Assembly (NCBI RefSeq): GCF_025515275.1
Contig: NZ_JAOPFU010000026.1
Span: 1-58,163 of the forward strand
DNA length: 58,163 nucleotides
Source of the DNA: Catenovulum sp. 2E275
Lineage (GTDB): Bacteria; Pseudomonadota; Gammaproteobacteria; Enterobacterales; Alteromonadaceae
Direction: 5' to 3'
Shown: piece by piece, positions 10,301 to 18,644 of the stretch
How positions within the stretch are numbered: position 1 is the stretch's first letter
Layout: each line of letters opens with the position of its first letter
Translations under genes and position numbers: made by a program
The notes under the pieces: generated by a model
What the model saw: only the letters and a program-made list of their open reading frames with translations
What the model was told of the DNA's origin: nothing
The model's database searches: none

Positions 10301-10836
10301 TCTGCCTCAGCTAAACCTAAATATGAACGGTTATGGCAAACCTCATCTCTTGCTTCTGTAGCTGGGTCGTCTTGGGCGCAGTGGTTGTAGTAGAACCAAA
10401 ATTTACCATTTGGCGCTTTGATTACATTGGCGGCCCAGTTACCGGTAAAGCCATCTGTCCATTCAATACCTTCAGAAATTTCAGAGGTGTAAGTATTAAA
10501 TAGTGGGCTTTCATCAACACTGTCACCATAGCTTGAGAAAAGTTCCCAGTTCATTAAATCGGTGGATTTAGCCGCAGCTAAATGCGAACCAAAGATATAA
10601 TAAGTATTGCCATCTTTAACCACAGATGGATCATGTACACCAACATTGGTAAATTCAGCCTGACCCGTGGTTGGATCTAAAATTTCAGAATCAGGTGCAC
10701 TTGGCTCTACACTTGGATTAGTTTTACCTGGATTGCTTGGTGCTTCTGTGGTTGATAATGTTTTACCATCATCTGTGCCACAAGCTGTGATGGCTAAAAC
10801 ACTGCTAAGAAGCAATGTTATTTTGTTTAATTTCAT
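7384..10836 (-). CDS. multidomain GH43 arabinanase lipoprotein with two Ig-like and two LamG domains
   Basis: A 1150-residue lipoprotein (lipobox ITAC, Cys19). The GH43 five-bladed propeller covers about residues 60-400, with the expected acidic triad at Asp69 (GVHDPS), Asp224 (VIDPTAF) and Glu277 (AIEGPF). A beta-barrel domain at about 430-530 resembles the C-terminal domain of extracellular endo-1,5-alpha-L-arabinanases (Abn2/AbnB-like). Then come an atrophied bacterial Ig-like segment (about 540-635), a concanavalin/LamG-3 domain (about 635-800), a second Ig-like segment (about 810-905) and a second LamG domain (about 910-1135). The LamG modules probably bind glycan or hold the enzyme to the substrate. 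Likely activity: endo-acting cleavage of arabinan at the cell surface. A good GAGGG ribosome site precedes the ATG. It lies upstream of TonB receptor 1. Confidence 0.9.
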   Translation of the reverse strand: MKLNKITLLLSSVLAITACGTDDGKTLSTTEAPSNPGKTNPSVEPSAPDSEILDPTTGQAEFTNVGVHDPSVVKDGNTYYIFGSHLAAAKSTDLMNWELFSSYGDSVDESPLFNTYTSEISEGIEWTDGFTGNWAANVIKAPNGKFWFYYNHCAQDDPATEARDEVCHNRSYLGLAEADNIEGPYVDKGVFLRSGYRNAEEFEAYPLDNGQTTWNGAVDPNVIDPTAFYDKEGGLWMVYGSYSGGIFVLEMDEETGKPVAGQGYGKHLTGGDFRAIEGPFVFYSPESDYYYLMVSTAGFVYNGGYNIRIARSKTPDGPYLDAAGNDIAAAGGLDMGVKLMGGFVFTQEVAEEAQAWGYNAPGHNSAIYDETTGRHLLVTHTRFPQSATEFPNNREAHQVRVHEMFINESGWLVASPQRYVPVDGENIVNEADITGYYKLINQGSKVNYMSTESGHISLNTDHSITGHIKIDEEITSVSGSWHMLGAGQVVINLGELGKFNTVARWQWDDSRQELVPILSGVSTTNATILGSKVDEIGATAEILADVQQTLDLPTVLTIDDEDYIIPMQGRSGAQISWVSSDEYYIGNDGSIFIPTPDRGDQVVDLEATISLNGQSVTKSFTVELKARPAFVNAVAHYKFEDDLTDSRGLKAAGSVTGNLINNTGGTLAFSAGDFGQAIDFDATYGVLLPEDLIQTNTYTVAFWLKPRAFTNFTSAFYGGSIADPGGQRMNVMPMGWVADNFMIWSAYGESAVFADSWVGIPTNSWSHITVTVNNGEQKLYIDGELKATATSMFDLFSNAGGVFALGVNYWDTPLDAQLDELIVYDYALHPLDINGAAKNNLTDPEDFADVIKAALDLGDTSAVRESFDLLRVGPFVSGISWTSDNDQYLKVENGKAVVTQPSGEVGDQEATLTATIQFKKADGSFFTDTKVFDVTIKSLAPAEYSFEGDLTALNDAAEAGTVTGDRIDNTGGAVSYVEGVKGTALVLDGASGVRLPNNLITTYDYAVSMWLKPSVITDYTTTFFGAANTSSWVSFVPSPGGASRLWSGTAWYDANLDKTIPVNEWTHIAFSVANGAVQVYVNGELKFEGINFPNIFGTGGTTYFGLGVNHWDVPFNGAIDELKVFGNSISANKVSELYADGEIPAEETAE

Positions 10837-11196
10837 TTAAAAAGCCCTCTTAAATTGAGATGTTTTTATTCATTTGTCATCGGAATGATAAATGTCGTGT
10901 GTACTTGTATCTAAATTAGTTAATAACAGAATATCATAATTTAATAATACTATTTAAATTGTGTCAATATGTTTGCTTTAGTAAATTTTTTGTTAATTGC
11001 TATTGGTTTGTTTGAGGGGGAGTGTTAAATTTGTCTATATACTTGAAAATACAGGGCTTTAAATGTGGCATATACTTAATCCTCTTTATCCTATTTATAT
11101 TAAAAATATTTTGAAAAGGGTGTATAAACTTTTCATTACAATTTAAGTCTATTAAAATCCTGATTAATACAACTACTATCAAATATAGTAACAATA
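10837..11196. other. divergent intergenic region between GH43-LamG and aldehyde dehydrogenase genes
   Basis: 360 bases of AT-rich DNA hold the divergent promoters of both flanking genes. A weak match to the locus motif (AATAATACTA) lies near 10944-10953, about 110 bp before the GH43 start. An open frame of 64 codons on the minus strand (11000-11194) has no recognisable family and AT-driven composition, so I do not call it a gene. Confidence 0.6.
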
Positions 11197-12696
11197 ATGG
11201 TATTTTGCATGTCGATTGAAAATTGGAATCTAGCTACAGAGCAAGTTAAGTTTGATGTTCATTCAGTTATTGGTGGTCACCAATATATGGTTGAAAGTGA
11301 AAGGCTTTTCCAGAAGGTAAGCCCAGTCAACGGCAAAGTATTACCTGAGTTGTTTTGTTGTGATCAGAATGATGTAAACATTGCTGTACAATCGGCGAGG
11401 CAAGCTTTCGATAAAGGTGACTGGGTTAATATGCCGCTTGAGCAAAGAAAACACGTGTTATATAAGTTTGCCGATTTAATTGACCAGCATACAACTGAGC
11501 TTGCTTTATTAGATTGCCTTGAAATGGGTAAATCTATGTTCAATTTAATTAACGATGATGTGCCAACCTGTGCACGTAGTATTCGCTGGTTTGCTGAGGC
11601 GCTGGATAAAAACTATGGTTTTACCGCACCAGCTAGAGCCGGTGCACTGGGTACAGTCACTTATGAAGCCTTAGGTGTGGTTGGGTGTATTGTGCCGTGG
11701 AATTATCCGCTTATTTCTACGGCTTGGAAAATAGCTCCGGCGCTGGCAATGGGTAACTCCGTTATTTTAAAGCCAGCAGAACAATCCAGTTTTTCAGCCA
11801 TTAAGTTAGCCTATTTGGCTTTGGAAGCAGGCATGCCTGCTGGCGTACTTAATGTGATTACCGGTGATGGCGAAACCGGCAAACAGCTAGCCATGCATAA
11901 TGATGTCAATATGATCTCTTTTACCGGCTCAACTGAAGTTGGTAAATTAATTATGCAATATTCTGGCATGTCAAACCTTAAAAAAGTGGCACTGGAATGC
12001 GGCGGGAAATCACCATTTATTGTATTAAATTCATCAAAACAACTTGCCTATGCTGCCAAAAGTTTAGCGCGCCATTTATTTTTTAATCAAGGTCAAATTT
12101 GTTCATCGGCATCACGTTTAATTGTTGAATCAGGGGTAAAAGCTGAGCTACTTGAGTTAATTAAACAACAAGCTTTGAACTATCAGCCAGCCGATCCACT
12201 TAATATGAACAATAAAGTGGGCGCTATGGTTAGTCTTGACGCTTTACAAAAAGTGAAATCCAGTATTACACAGGCTGTAGAGCAGGGGGCTGAGATATAT
12301 TGTGGTGGACAACAAGTTAACCCAGTTGCTGGTGGTGCTTATTTTGAGCCAACGATAGTCACTAATGTAACTAATAATATGCCAATTGCTCAGCAAGAGG
12401 TTTTTGGTCCAGTTTTATCGGTTATCACAGCAGACTCAGCAGAGCATGCGTTAGCACTTGCTAATGATACAAGATACGGATTAGCTGGTTCTGTTTGGTC
12501 CGATGATTTAACAACAGCACATAAAATCGCACAAGGGATTAAAGCGGGCGCTGTGCATGTTAACTGTTATGGAGAAGATGATTTATCAGCTCCGTTTGGT
12601 GGATTTAAACAATCCGGTATGGGCAAAGATAAATCTATTTGGTCGCTACAACAATATGCTGATTTAAAATCGACTTGGTTTAGATTAGCGGATTAG
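11197..12696 (+). CDS. NAD(P)+-dependent aldehyde dehydrogenase (PuuC-like)
   Basis: A 499-residue member of the aldehyde dehydrogenase superfamily. The general base Glu267 lies in LECGGKSP and the catalytic Cys302 in NQGQICSSASR; the coenzyme loop FTGSTEVGK and the proline-rich VPWNYP segment are intact. The sequence is closest in style to gamma-glutamyl-gamma-aminobutyraldehyde dehydrogenase PuuC and related broad-specificity enzymes, which oxidise aldehydes to acids in the cytoplasm. Here it faces the GH43-LamG gene divergently inside the arabinan locus, so a sugar-derived aldehyde is possible but unproven. The start is uncertain: ATG at 11197 or ATG at 11209, neither with a good ribosome site. 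Confidence 0.9.
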   Translation: MVFCMSIENWNLATEQVKFDVHSVIGGHQYMVESERLFQKVSPVNGKVLPELFCCDQNDVNIAVQSARQAFDKGDWVNMPLEQRKHVLYKFADLIDQHTTELALLDCLEMGKSMFNLINDDVPTCARSIRWFAEALDKNYGFTAPARAGALGTVTYEALGVVGCIVPWNYPLISTAWKIAPALAMGNSVILKPAEQSSFSAIKLAYLALEAGMPAGVLNVITGDGETGKQLAMHNDVNMISFTGSTEVGKLIMQYSGMSNLKKVALECGGKSPFIVLNSSKQLAYAAKSLARHLFFNQGQICSSASRLIVESGVKAELLELIKQQALNYQPADPLNMNNKVGAMVSLDALQKVKSSITQAVEQGAEIYCGGQQVNPVAGGAYFEPTIVTNVTNNMPIAQQEVFGPVLSVITADSAEHALALANDTRYGLAGSVWSDDLTTAHKIAQGIKAGAVHVNCYGEDDLSAPFGGFKQSGMGKDKSIWSLQQYADLKSTWFRLAD

Positions 12697-12739
12697 CTCT
12701 ATAATAATCATCACTAAATTAACTAACCCACTAAAATTA

Positions 12740-12775
12740 AAAACCCGATTGAGCTAAAGCTGAATCGGGTTTTTT
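12740..12775. terminator. bidirectional terminator between convergent genes
   Basis: An 11-bp stem (AAAACCCGATT / AATCGGGTTTT) with A- and T-runs on the two sides. It lies between the aldehyde dehydrogenase stop and the stop of TonB receptor 2 and can serve both directions. Confidence 0.85.
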
Positions 12776-12794
12776 ATTAATTTAGCACGCTACA

Positions 12795-15572
12795 TTAGAA
12801 TGAGTAACGAGCACCTAAAGCAAAGGTTCTGCTGTAAATTGCATTACCTAAGTTATACAAGTCTTCATCACCATAGTAGCTTTGGTAAATCTCGTTAGTT
12901 AAGTTAGTCGCATCAAAAGTAACAACTAAGTCTTCTGTTACATCTACACTTAACTGGAAATCTACGCTGGTTTCTGGTCTGCGGTAAATACCAAGCGGGT
13001 TAGCAAACGCACGAGCTTCATTAGCTGCTAAGAAATCTTCACGCCATACATAAGATAAACGCATATCGTAGTTTTCTTTCTCGTAAGCAAATACCACACT
13101 GTAAGATGAGTCAGATACACCAAACATTTTAGTGGTATCTGTACCAACAACTTCACCATTTTCTACGCGAGGAATATCCTGTGTTGAATCTAACCAAGTA
13201 TAGCTTGCCTGAACACCAAAACCGTCTAGTGTAGTCGGTAGGTTATCCGGGAAATAAACTAAGCCAATTTCAGCACCTTTTAATTCACCATTCGAGGCGT
13301 TATCTGGTTGAGATAACATATATTCATCTTCAGCAGCAGAAGGACCATCGTAATAAACAAGGTTAGCAAAATCTGTAATAAAGCCTTCGATTTCACGCTT
13401 AAATAAAGTTGCATGAACTGAGCTGGTATCAGCAAAATACCATTCTAATGATAAATCGTAGTTTTTAGATTCAGTAGGCTTTAAGTTTGGATTACCGCCA
13501 GATGCAGTGCCGTATCCTTTATTTGTCGTATCTTCTATATAGTTTATGTTTGAATTTAACTGAGCAAAGTCTGGACGGCGCAAAGTTTCACCATAAGCAA
13601 AACGAACCATTACGTCATCAGTGATTTCATAACGAACCATTAAACTTGGTAATAACTTAGTGGTAGACGCATCATCACTAGAACGGACAAAAGTGTCTTT
13701 TTCGATGAATAACATATCTGTTTGTACATCAGTATAACGTACACCAAACTGACCATCTAAAATATGACCGTTTAAGTCAGTTTCAAAATCAGTCTGTAGA
13801 TATAATTCTACTGTATCTTCTTCAACTTCAAATAGTTTTTGTAAAGCTAATTGTTCTGCTGGGAATGCATACATTTCACGGAATTCATCGCGGTGTGCCT
13901 GAATATAAGCACCATCTGCTGAAATCCATGATGTAGGAATATCCGCTTCACCATCAAAGAAGCCTGTAGTGGTATTAATTAAACCAGCGTCATAGCTTGA
14001 TACTAAACCGCTACCAATACCTGTTATATCACGGGCACTTTCTTCTGCTTTACGCGCATCATAACGAGCACCAAACATTAATTTAGTGAAAATACCTGCA
14101 TCTAAATAATATTCACCATCTACTTTTAGGGTAGTGGCTTCGCCTTTGCGTTTTGCACCATTATCGTATAAATCAGCTACTGTCCAAGCATCGGCGCGGG
14201 TTAAATCTGATTCATCAATATCGGCTGTTTCAGGGTTATCTAAATATTGATAAGCCGGTAAACCATCGTCGGCATTAAAGTCCATTTCTAAACCGTAATA
14301 ACCGCCGTTAAATCGCATGGCGAAGAAAGACTCATTGTATTCAGATTGCTGATAAATTAACTCTGATTTAACCATTAAATCTTCTGTTAAATACCATTTA
14401 CCGCCTAATGCATAAACATAACTATCTGTTTTAGCATCAACAAAATCACCACTGGTAAAGCCAGAAGTGCTATATACGGTTCTTTCTTTAATAATATTTG
14501 TGCCGTCAAAGGTAACAGGCGCGTCTGCTCCGTCTAATGCCCACCATGCATCAGCATAGGCGAATAATAAAGCATTGTTCGATTGATTACGGTAACCGTT
14601 ATAAAACGCTTCAAATAAGTATTCTGAATCTGCGTTTGGTGCCCATTGTAATGAAATGTTAGCGGCCGGACGCTCACGCTTACCCGTGTAATCACTTTGG
14701 AAAATTGCGTCACGCGATAATAAATATTCAGTTGGCTGACCATTAATATCAATGGTTGAGCCTGGTTGGTTAGATAAACCTTGATCTAAGCCCGCTTCCC
14801 AAATTGGATTTTCAGCTACATCTGGGTGATCTAAAAAAATACGCTCATACGCGCCATAAGGAGCAGTAGGATTATCTGTCGCAAAAGGTACAAATGCACC
14901 CGGAGTTACACTTTGGTCACGATAGTTAGTTTCAGCATAAGAAATATTAACTAAAGCACCAAATTCACCTAAGTTGCTTTCCCAGCGCGTACTGGCTAAT
15001 AAACTGACATTTGGATCAATTTCTTCAGCTTGTTCTTGATAAATACCACGTGCTGCTAAAACTACTTTATCACCTTGGAAATTAAATGGGCGCTGAGTTT
15101 TAATATCGATTTGGCCAGCAATACCTGAGCCTAATAAATTAGCTGAACGAGTTTTGTATACATTAACCTGACCTAATAAACTGGCAGGGATGTCAGCTAA
15201 TGCAACAGAGCGGCCTGAGGCGGTAAAAATGTTGCGACCATTTACTGTTGTGGTTACGTCATTTAAACCACGGATAGATACAGTACTAACTTCACCTGCA
15301 CCACGGTCAGTTACCTGAACACCGGTTAAACGTTGTAGAGCTTCAACAACGTTATTGTCAGGAAATTTACCGATATCCTCTGCAACAATTGCATCAACAA
15401 TCTGAACTTCATCTCGTTTAATGCTAAGTGCTTTGTTTAAACTACCACGAATTCCTTTTACCTGGATTACTTCTGTATTTTCTTCTGGGGTTGATTCTGC
15501 TGCTACCGCTACTGCTGTTTGAGCAGACAGAGCTACAATAATTGCGCTAGTTAAATATGTTTTTGAAAACAT
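12795..15572 (-). CDS. TonB-dependent outer-membrane receptor (receptor 2)
   Basis: A 925-residue TonB-dependent transporter, paralogous to receptor 1 along its whole length. It shares the plug motif GKFPDNNVVEALQRLTG and the SIRGLND segment, barrel phrases such as SYVWRE and SLEWYF, and an aromatic C-terminus (YSF). The signal peptide ends near AVAVAA. A GGAG site precedes the ATG by seven bases. It stands alone between terminators, so it is probably monocistronic. A clear copy of the candidate operator (AGTAATAC) is about 80 bp upstream. Two related receptors in one locus may handle different oligosaccharide lengths or branching; that is inference. Confidence 0.95.
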   Translation of the reverse strand: MFSKTYLTSAIIVALSAQTAVAVAAESTPEENTEVIQVKGIRGSLNKALSIKRDEVQIVDAIVAEDIGKFPDNNVVEALQRLTGVQVTDRGAGEVSTVSIRGLNDVTTTVNGRNIFTASGRSVALADIPASLLGQVNVYKTRSANLLGSGIAGQIDIKTQRPFNFQGDKVVLAARGIYQEQAEEIDPNVSLLASTRWESNLGEFGALVNISYAETNYRDQSVTPGAFVPFATDNPTAPYGAYERIFLDHPDVAENPIWEAGLDQGLSNQPGSTIDINGQPTEYLLSRDAIFQSDYTGKRERPAANISLQWAPNADSEYLFEAFYNGYRNQSNNALLFAYADAWWALDGADAPVTFDGTNIIKERTVYSTSGFTSGDFVDAKTDSYVYALGGKWYLTEDLMVKSELIYQQSEYNESFFAMRFNGGYYGLEMDFNADDGLPAYQYLDNPETADIDESDLTRADAWTVADLYDNGAKRKGEATTLKVDGEYYLDAGIFTKLMFGARYDARKAEESARDITGIGSGLVSSYDAGLINTTTGFFDGEADIPTSWISADGAYIQAHRDEFREMYAFPAEQLALQKLFEVEEDTVELYLQTDFETDLNGHILDGQFGVRYTDVQTDMLFIEKDTFVRSSDDASTTKLLPSLMVRYEITDDVMVRFAYGETLRRPDFAQLNSNINYIEDTTNKGYGTASGGNPNLKPTESKNYDLSLEWYFADTSSVHATLFKREIEGFITDFANLVYYDGPSAAEDEYMLSQPDNASNGELKGAEIGLVYFPDNLPTTLDGFGVQASYTWLDSTQDIPRVENGEVVGTDTTKMFGVSDSSYSVVFAYEKENYDMRLSYVWREDFLAANEARAFANPLGIYRRPETSVDFQLSVDVTEDLVVTFDATNLTNEIYQSYYGDEDLYNLGNAIYSRTFALGARYSF

Positions 15573-15648
15573 GTTTAATCTCCGTGACTACGTTCACCTC
15601 AAGCATGATGAACAGGGATTAGAAGACATTGTGAATTTTTGTATAATA

Positions 15649-15665
15649 AGTAATACAATATAATT
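15649..15665 (-). promoter_or_regulatory. candidate operator, TonB receptor 2
   Basis: AGTAATACAATATAATT matches the motif AGTAATAC-N-ATA seen upstream of other genes of this locus. It is about 80 bp upstream of the receptor start. Proposed ligand: the GntR/FCD protein encoded at 23814-24527. This is inference from recurrence only. Confidence 0.4.
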
Positions 15666-15900
15666 ATATTATTTTAAAGCTGTGATTTTCAAGTCATTAA
15701 AAGGTTAACAAGGTGAAATCAAGGTATGAAATTAACGATAATTTGAATAATGTGAAAGCGGTCGGCTAATAAAAGATATTATATTGAATAGCTTAGCTAA
15801 AACTGTAATTAAATGTGATGCTGATAAAAAGAGGAAAATAAATTAAAGAAAAAGTGGATTTGACTAAGAGAGAATAAATGTTAGGTTTAATTTGTTAAAC

Positions 15901-15930
15901 AAAGCGTTTTGCAAAAGTACAAAACGCTTT
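15901..15930 (-). terminator. terminator-like hairpin after short GH43 gene
   Basis: A perfect 11-bp stem AAAGCGTTTTG / CAAAACGCTTT with an 8-nt loop, 30 bases past the GH43 stop. T-rich sequence follows in the minus direction. Confidence 0.75.
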
Positions 15931-15959
15931 AACTTATAATTCACTTAAATTCAAAATGA

Positions 15960-16925
15960 TTATTTAACAGGCTGAGTAATGCCTTCGGTAGTCATTTGAA
16001 TACGTTTAATTGTACCATCTTCATTATAATATAATGGATCAACTGATACTGAACGACGGAAACGGCCACCACTTTCTTGACCATCTTTTGGTGGTAATGC
16101 ACCAGTGTGATAAATAAAGTAACTTTTGCCTTTAAATTCAATAATTGATTGGTGATTGGTTTCACTGTTACCAGCTAATTCATTTAAAACACCTTTAAAT
16201 TCCCACGGGCCATGAATGCTTTTACTCATTGCATAACAGATTTTTTCAGGGAATTCACAAGCATAAGATACATAATAGTTATCATCTTTTTTATGTACCC
16301 ATAACGCTTCGGTAAAGTTAGGTAAGTCGATAGTTTTAATTTCACCGTCTAACTCAATCATATTGTCTTTTAACTTAACGTATTTTGGCATCAAGTTACC
16401 AAAAAACATATAAACGTCACCGTTTTCTTCAATATGAATTGCTGGGTCAATGTCATCCCAATCGTTAGGAGTTTGTTTGGTCATATCGTCTGTAATTAAA
16501 GCGCTGCCACGAGCATCTTTAAATGGACCATAAGGTGTATCTGCTACGGCAACGCCAACTGCAAAACCTGGTTTGTCGTCTTTATGACGTACTGTTGTAT
16601 AAAAATAAAATTTACCATTGCGCTCAACCATGTGAGCTGCCCATGCATCGCCTTTTGCCCATTTAAAATCTGTTGCTTTCATAATCGGGCCGTGCGCTTT
16701 CCAATTCACCATGTCTTTTGAGGTAAATAATAACCAATCGTGCATTTGGAAAAAGACATTATTACTTGGTGATTCGTCATGGCCGGTATAAAGATAAACT
16801 GTATCACCATGTACCATAGCCGCAGGATCGGCAGTAAATACATTGTCAATGATAGGGTTTTTTGCAAATGCTCCAGCTGTAAGCAGCAAGCCTGATGCTG
16901 CTAAAGTTTTGAACATTTTTTTCAT
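15960..16925 (-). CDS. secreted GH43 family glycosidase (arabinofuranosidase/xylosidase type)
   Basis: A 321-residue single-domain GH43 enzyme with a signal peptide (cleavage after GAFA), so periplasmic or secreted. The GH43 acidic triad is visible: Asp33 in FTADPAAM, Asp160 in DDIDPAIH and Glu206 in FTEALWV. The overall pattern (TGHDES, LFTSKDMVNW, GNSETNHQS) resembles GH43 subfamilies that contain alpha-L-arabinofuranosidases and beta-xylosidases acting on side chains. The exact specificity cannot be assigned. A GAGG site lies seven bases before the ATG. It is divergent from the first GPH symporter gene, sharing a 288-bp regulatory region with two copies of the locus motif. Confidence 0.88.
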   Translation of the reverse strand: MKKMFKTLAASGLLLTAGAFAKNPIIDNVFTADPAAMVHGDTVYLYTGHDESPSNNVFFQMHDWLLFTSKDMVNWKAHGPIMKATDFKWAKGDAWAAHMVERNGKFYFYTTVRHKDDKPGFAVGVAVADTPYGPFKDARGSALITDDMTKQTPNDWDDIDPAIHIEENGDVYMFFGNLMPKYVKLKDNMIELDGEIKTIDLPNFTEALWVHKKDDNYYVSYACEFPEKICYAMSKSIHGPWEFKGVLNELAGNSETNHQSIIEFKGKSYFIYHTGALPPKDGQESGGRFRRSVSVDPLYYNEDGTIKRIQMTTEGITQPVK

Positions 16926-16968
16926 TTTCGCCTCACTTTATATAGGTTATAAATTTATTAATTTGAAA

Positions 16969-16994
16969 AGTATTACAATAATAGTAATATACTA
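16969..16994 (-). promoter_or_regulatory. candidate operator, GH43 side of divergent promoter
   Basis: AGTATTAC at 16969-16976 is followed by TAGTAATATACTA at 16982-16994, itself a 13-bp palindrome. The cluster is 45-70 bp upstream of the GH43 start and is one of the best matches to the locus motif. Confidence 0.45.
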
Positions 16995-17111
16995 TTAACT
17001 TAAATTAAATACTTTTTGCCGCTTTGGTTTATTAAAGCGTTACATTTAACTGGTACAGTTTAATATTGCTCAGTATTTATCGGTTTACATAATTTGTTTG
17101 CTAATCCTTGG

Positions 17112-17157
17112 TTGACACATTCTATACATAAGATTAACATATAGTATAGTATTACTT
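17112..17157 (+). promoter_or_regulatory. putative sigma70 promoter with overlapping operator, GPH symporter gene
   Basis: A perfect -35 hexamer TTGACA (17112-17117) is followed after 17 bp by TAACAT (17135-17140), a reasonable -10. Immediately downstream, at the expected start of transcription, lies TAGTATAGTATTACT (17142-17156), which contains the locus motif. A repressor bound there would block the promoter. Confidence 0.55.
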
Positions 17158-17213
17158 TTTACTTGGTCCATTTGGATTATAGTCTGAATTGCCCCCACAG
17201 TTGAGGAAACTGA

Positions 17214-18629
17214 ATGAAATCGTACAAACTATCTACGTTAGAAAAGGTAGGCTTTGGCGCTGGTGATATGGCGGTTAACGTTGTTATCTCGTCTATGATG
17301 TTAATTATCACCTATTTTTACACTGATATTTTTGGTTTAAAACCAACTGATTTAGCGATTTTATTTTTAGCTGTTCGTTTTATTGATGCGTTTACTGACC
17401 CGTTAATGGGGATGATTACTGATAAATATACCACCAGATGGGGACGTTACCGACCCTACTTCTTATTCCTATCTATCCCATTTGGTATTTCAGTATTTTT
17501 GACTTTTAGTACACCAGACTTTGATTATAACCAAAAATTAGTTTGGGCTTATGCCACCTATATTTTTGTCACTATCATGTTTACCAGTGTGACCATTCCA
17601 TATATTTCGTTAATTGGGGTATTAACAAATGATCCTAAAGAGCGTTTATCGGCCAATGGTTATCGTTTATTTTTTGCTAAAATCGCCGCTTTTTTAGTGA
17701 CTACCATTGTGCCTATTTTGGCGAAACATGAATACTGGCAAGGTAATCAGCAGTTAGGTTATCAAATGGCAATGGGGTTAATGGCTATAATGGGCGTTGG
17801 GTTATTTTTGTTTTGCTTTTTTACGACTAAAGAACGTATTGTGCATGTGGCAGACACCAAACCTTTTAAGCAGCAACTTAAATTATTATTAAAAAATGAT
17901 CAGTGGTTAATCTTGTGTTCGGCTTGTTTTTTAATCACCATTGGTTATGTCGTACGGGGTTCTATCGCTATTTATTATGCTAAATATTATTTAGGTGGCG
18001 ATGAAAAATTCCAATCTCTGTTTTTATCTGCCGGTGTTGCTGCAGCCATATTAGCTATGGTGGCTTCAACTTGGACTACTAAATCCTACTGTAAAATTAA
18101 GCTTTTTAAATACAGCCAAATGTGGGTTGGCGCATTGAGCTTATTAATGTTTTTTGCAGTAGAACCGGGGGATATGTTACTTGCATTAGTGATTTATTTT
18201 GTCTTGTCTTTTGTGGTTGATTTACATGCACCGGTATTTTGGTCAACCATTGCCGAAGCAGTAGATTATGGTGAAGTTAAAAATAAAGAGCGTGTATCTG
18301 GCTTAGCTTATGGTGGTATTTCATTTTTCCAAAAAGCCGGTATGGGTTTAGCTGGTGCGATAGTTAGCTGGTTATTAGCTTATTTTGATTATGTTCCAAA
18401 TCAGGAACAAACCGAGCATGCATTATTTGGTATTGCACTGATTTTATGTGTGATCCCGGGCGCATTTCACTTTCTAGTTGGTGTATTGATGACTAAATAT
18501 TTTATCACCGACGAATATTACAAACAAATAGAGCCTCAAGTCGCGTCTTCTCATACTGGTGTTCCTGTAGAGCAAGAAGCTGCTGAAATGGCAGAACCAC
18601 CAGTTACGCAAGTGGCAAAACAAGATTAA
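17214..18629 (+). CDS. GPH-family sugar:cation symporter (MelB/XynP-like), copy 1
   Basis: A 471-residue inner-membrane transporter with about 12 membrane segments, of the glycoside-pentoside-hexuronide:cation symporter family in the major facilitator superfamily. Family hallmarks are the N-terminal GFGAGDMAVN segment, DAFTDPLMG in helix II with the cation-site Asp residues, and RWGRYRPY. It would bring arabinose, arabinobiose or short arabino-oligosaccharides into the cytoplasm with Na+ or H+. A GAGG ribosome site precedes the ATG. The next gene, a cytoplasmic GH43, begins 15 bases downstream, so imported oligosaccharide would meet its hydrolase directly. It is paralogous to the transporter at 22409-23797. 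Confidence 0.93.
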   Translation: MKSYKLSTLEKVGFGAGDMAVNVVISSMMLIITYFYTDIFGLKPTDLAILFLAVRFIDAFTDPLMGMITDKYTTRWGRYRPYFLFLSIPFGISVFLTFSTPDFDYNQKLVWAYATYIFVTIMFTSVTIPYISLIGVLTNDPKERLSANGYRLFFAKIAAFLVTTIVPILAKHEYWQGNQQLGYQMAMGLMAIMGVGLFLFCFFTTKERIVHVADTKPFKQQLKLLLKNDQWLILCSACFLITIGYVVRGSIAIYYAKYYLGGDEKFQSLFLSAGVAAAILAMVASTWTTKSYCKIKLFKYSQMWVGALSLLMFFAVEPGDMLLALVIYFVLSFVVDLHAPVFWSTIAEAVDYGEVKNKERVSGLAYGGISFFQKAGMGLAGAIVSWLLAYFDYVPNQEQTEHALFGIALILCVIPGAFHFLVGVLMTKYFITDEYYKQIEPQVASSHTGVPVEQEAAEMAEPPVTQVAKQD

Positions 18630-18644
18630 TAGCGGAGATTTAAA

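Larger units (their letters stand above)
15573..15959. other. intergenic region upstream of TonB receptor 2
   Basis: 387 bases without a gene. It contains the promoter region of receptor 2 with the AGTAATAC motif at 15649-15656, and the terminator of the GH43 gene at 15901-15930. Between them I see only AT-rich DNA with no coding signal. Confidence 0.6.

Noticed and set aside
11000-11194. 64-codon open frame on the minus strand between the GH43-LamG and aldehyde dehydrogenase genes
   Set aside because: AT-rich random composition, no ribosome site and no recognisable family; it overlaps the divergent promoter region.
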